Source: CAZSVE01 sp964610175 (GTDB lineage Bacteria > Pseudomonadota > Gammaproteobacteria > HK1). From it: a stretch of DNA of 23,861 bases. The notes under the pieces were generated by a model. The model made no database searches, was not told where the DNA came from, and was given only the letters and a program-made list of their open reading frames with translations. Positions 22,046-23,861 of this stretch are shown piece by piece. Each line of letters starts with the position of its first letter. The first letter of the stretch is position 1. The position numbers and the translations under genes were made by a program. The stretch spans positions 1 through 23,861 of the forward strand of contig CAZSVE010000048.1 in the NCBI GenBank assembly GCA_964610175.1, read 5' to 3'.

Positions 22046-23542
22046 CTATTCAAAATAGGGCAACTCGCGAATCCCATCCAACAAGACACGGGTGGCAATG
22101 CAATCATCTTCATTATATTCGAGGATACGTCCCTTAATACTCGGATCGCCGCTTCGAACCCACTGATCGAACCACTCGATGGAAGCCGCTCCGGATGGAT
22201 GAGTATCCCGCCACTCGAAGCCAAGGAATGTCGCCAGTGTCTTGATGGTATGATCTTTTGTCGGCCACTCGGTGGCCTTCTTTACGACATCGAAGTAGAG
22301 ATCGACGGACCGAGCCGGATCGAATAAATCCTCGATATCCTCTGTCGAACAAACGCGAGGGTACTTGGACTGCAACTTGCGCCAAATCGTGCGTTCGTAC
22401 TTGGAGTAGTAATGCACGACGCAAGGTTGCCTTTCCACGATGTATTGCCAAGCCTCGGAAAAGGCCCGCTCTTCTTCCTTTGCATGGACAGCATCGGTAA
22501 AAAAGGCCGTATATTTTTCCGTTGTGTTATCCCCGCCCCTGCGTTCGACAAAACCATGCAGATAACAAAAATCGCGCATGGGATCGACCTCGATATCGAA
22601 AAAGAGTTCGGTATCCGAGAGAGGAAGGGTGAGCGGTGCCTTCAAGTAGGGCTTTGCATCCGGGGCGACATTGAGCCTCGCCCGCGCCTGGAACTTGCGC
22701 AGACTATCCGGACCAATGCCGGGGAAATCGGTTTTTCTGCCCGTTATATACCCCTCGACATCGATGGATGCCAGATCGGAAATGCTCGGGATCCGATCCA
22801 TCATGGCATCGCGCTTCGCTCTGCCCAATTCGGGCAACAGGGTCAGGTCATCGCTCTCCTCGAGGGCAGCCAGGCAAGCGCTGTACCAATGACAAAGCTT
22901 GCAGGAACTACCATAGGCAGGCTTTGTGTCCAACGAACGGGAGATGATGCCCTGGGTTTGTTGCAATGCGTCCCGATAGACCCCCCACATGGTCCACGGA
23001 TTGCGCTTTCCCTGTGGCTCATCGAGGTCATAGGTAACCTCGTCACGATGAATATCCCATACAAATGATCTGCGTGATGCGCCCATACCACAACGGGCAA
23101 GGATGTCCGTGTACAGAGACAACTGAACCCCGTAGTGCTTTTTTGGCTTGCGGCCATTCTCATCTCCCTCTTCACCCGCTCCCGACTTGATATCCCCGGC
23201 GATATATCCATCGTTGCTTTTGCGTAGCAGATCGGGATAGCCGAGGAGATTATCCACCGATATTCGCCCGCCATGGATGAGAGGAGCAGCGTCATCCATG
23301 GCTTTTCGAGTCAGGAATTCCTTTTCTTCCCCCGAATGAGGGGAAAGATCGACAACCGCCACATCCAGGCCGTCGATGACATCGTGCTCATGGGTCGTAC
23401 CCTTTTCCCAAAGAAGTTGAACGAATGGATTGATCTCATCGCGCAGGGCAGGATCGCCATGGATATCCATCGTGACCCGATGCGGACACTGAACGAGGTC
23501 ATAGAGCATCGAAGCCGTTATTCTGCGAGTAGAATCGTTCAT
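22046..23542 (-). CDS. TM0106-family RecB/Cas4-like nuclease with RNase H-like exonuclease domain
   Basis: The 498-residue protein has two domains. The N-terminal (1-230) is a PD-(D/E)xK nuclease of the RecB/Cas4 type: GYPDLLR (Asp104), IAGDIKSG (Asp117, Lys119), VQLSLYTDIL, and four cysteines (19, 214, 217, 223) laid out like the iron-sulfur cluster of Cas4 and AddB. The C-terminal (about 305-498) is RNase H-like: ELFFDIEVDP with Asp316/Glu318, and YNEDDCIATRVLL with the last acidic pair. This is the 'TM0106 family RecB-like putative nuclease' pattern. Some relatives are fused to a helicase; this one is not. A strong ribosome site (AAGGAGG, 23551-23557) precedes ATG 23542. No cas genes or CRISPR arrays are in the window. 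Substrate and role are unknown. Confidence 0.9.
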   Translation of the reverse strand: MNDSTRRITASMLYDLVQCPHRVTMDIHGDPALRDEINPFVQLLWEKGTTHEHDVIDGLDVAVVDLSPHSGEEKEFLTRKAMDDAAPLIHGGRISVDNLLGYPDLLRKSNDGYIAGDIKSGAGEEGDENGRKPKKHYGVQLSLYTDILARCGMGASRRSFVWDIHRDEVTYDLDEPQGKRNPWTMWGVYRDALQQTQGIISRSLDTKPAYGSSCKLCHWYSACLAALEESDDLTLLPELGRAKRDAMMDRIPSISDLASIDVEGYITGRKTDFPGIGPDSLRKFQARARLNVAPDAKPYLKAPLTLPLSDTELFFDIEVDPMRDFCYLHGFVERRGGDNTTEKYTAFFTDAVHAKEEERAFSEAWQYIVERQPCVVHYYSKYERTIWRKLQSKYPRVCSTEDIEDLFDPARSVDLYFDVVKKATEWPTKDHTIKTLATFLGFEWRDTHPSGAASIEWFDQWVRSGDPSIKGRILEYNEDDCIATRVLLDGIRELPYFE

Positions 23543-23861
23543 CGAGGTATCCTCCTTTCATGCGGTGGTCCCGGTTGAAAATGCCAGTCGCAAAACGTAT
23601 TGCGGCGACGTTCATTTTACCCTCGTCAGGTTCGGCTCCCATGGTATCGCTTTGCCTCTGCCACTACTGCCGCCATCGCTATCGCCGCTGCCGTATCCTA
23701 CTTCGGCCTCGATGTATGATCGCACCATGATGGGGCAATCGTCCGCGTCCGGCTATACATCGGATCGGTGCCCATTGTCGAAGTTTCTCCAGAGAAGGGA
23801 CGAAGCGCCTAACCCGGCAAAGCCGGAACCAAAATTCCATCGCATGGAGGACATGTTAGCG
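23543..23861. other. Region upstream of the nuclease gene to the window end
   Basis: 319 bases with no gene I can support apart from the ribosome site of the nuclease gene. At 23811-23833 is a third copy of the short element (AACCCGGCAAAGCCGGAACC). An ATG at 23853 with GGAGG two bases before it is cut off by the window edge and cannot be judged. Confidence 0.5.

Noticed and set aside
21756..22058. 100-codon frame starting MTMNGPDEESPIGYP
   Set aside because: Half of it is the translation of repeat R12 and there is no ribosome site.

Overview
This looks like a chromosomal window from a gammaproteobacterium. The support is the gene repertoire (GcvH, PduO-type adenosyltransferase, GlmM, HrcA/GrpE/DnaK, TrpC, AlaC next to Hom, NusB). 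The genome is rich in repeats and decaying mobile elements, which fits a host-associated or large-genome sulfur-oxidiser type of lineage, but the sequence does not prove genus or lifestyle. All functions below are read from motifs and sequence family memory; nothing was searched.

Layout. 1-840: 3' part of a dead IS110-type transposase and a partial dispersed repeat. 842-1853: gcvH (+) and pduO (-) converge on a strong bidirectional hairpin. 2228-3580: glmM. 4231-9338: heat-shock genes hrcA, grpE and dnaK, all +, but each separated by a repeat and without dnaJ. 9619-9932: hicA remnant and intact hicB. 10008-11230: trpC overlapping an OsmC-family gene. 11385-12782 (-): a Sir2-type deacylase and a degraded sodium:solute symporter. 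13009-13818 (-): two tandem near-identical coiled-coil/one-TM proteins, the second holding a 100-N assembly gap. 14192-15315 (-): an M48 protease broken by a frameshift at a run of seven T. 15477-17370 (+): a DUF1015 protein and two tiny overlapping AT-rich membrane-protein genes. 17821-20578 (+): alaC and hom. 21043-21468 (-): nusB. 22046-23542 (-): a TM0106-type RecB/Cas4-like plus RNase H-like nuclease.

The most striking signal is not a gene. A family of about 110-bp intergenic repeats occurs twelve times in 24 kb (ten near full length, two partial), six in each orientation. One end is T-rich (TTTGTTTATTTCCCGC) and the other is a perfect palindrome followed by CTAG (GCGAAGCTTCGC-TAG). No transposase for it is present. 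Copies sit at most gene junctions, split the heat-shock cluster, and in two places (glmM and the Sir2 gene) the terminal CTAG supplies the TAG stop codon of the neighbouring gene.

Other points of note are a duplicated hairpin with changed stem but kept loop in the long dnaK leader, mutually exclusive hairpins in the same leader, and a palindrome-rich segment upstream of alaC. The genes are mostly isolated single housekeeping units; the only clear translational couplings are trpC/osmC-like (4-nt overlap) and the small membrane pair (8-nt overlap).
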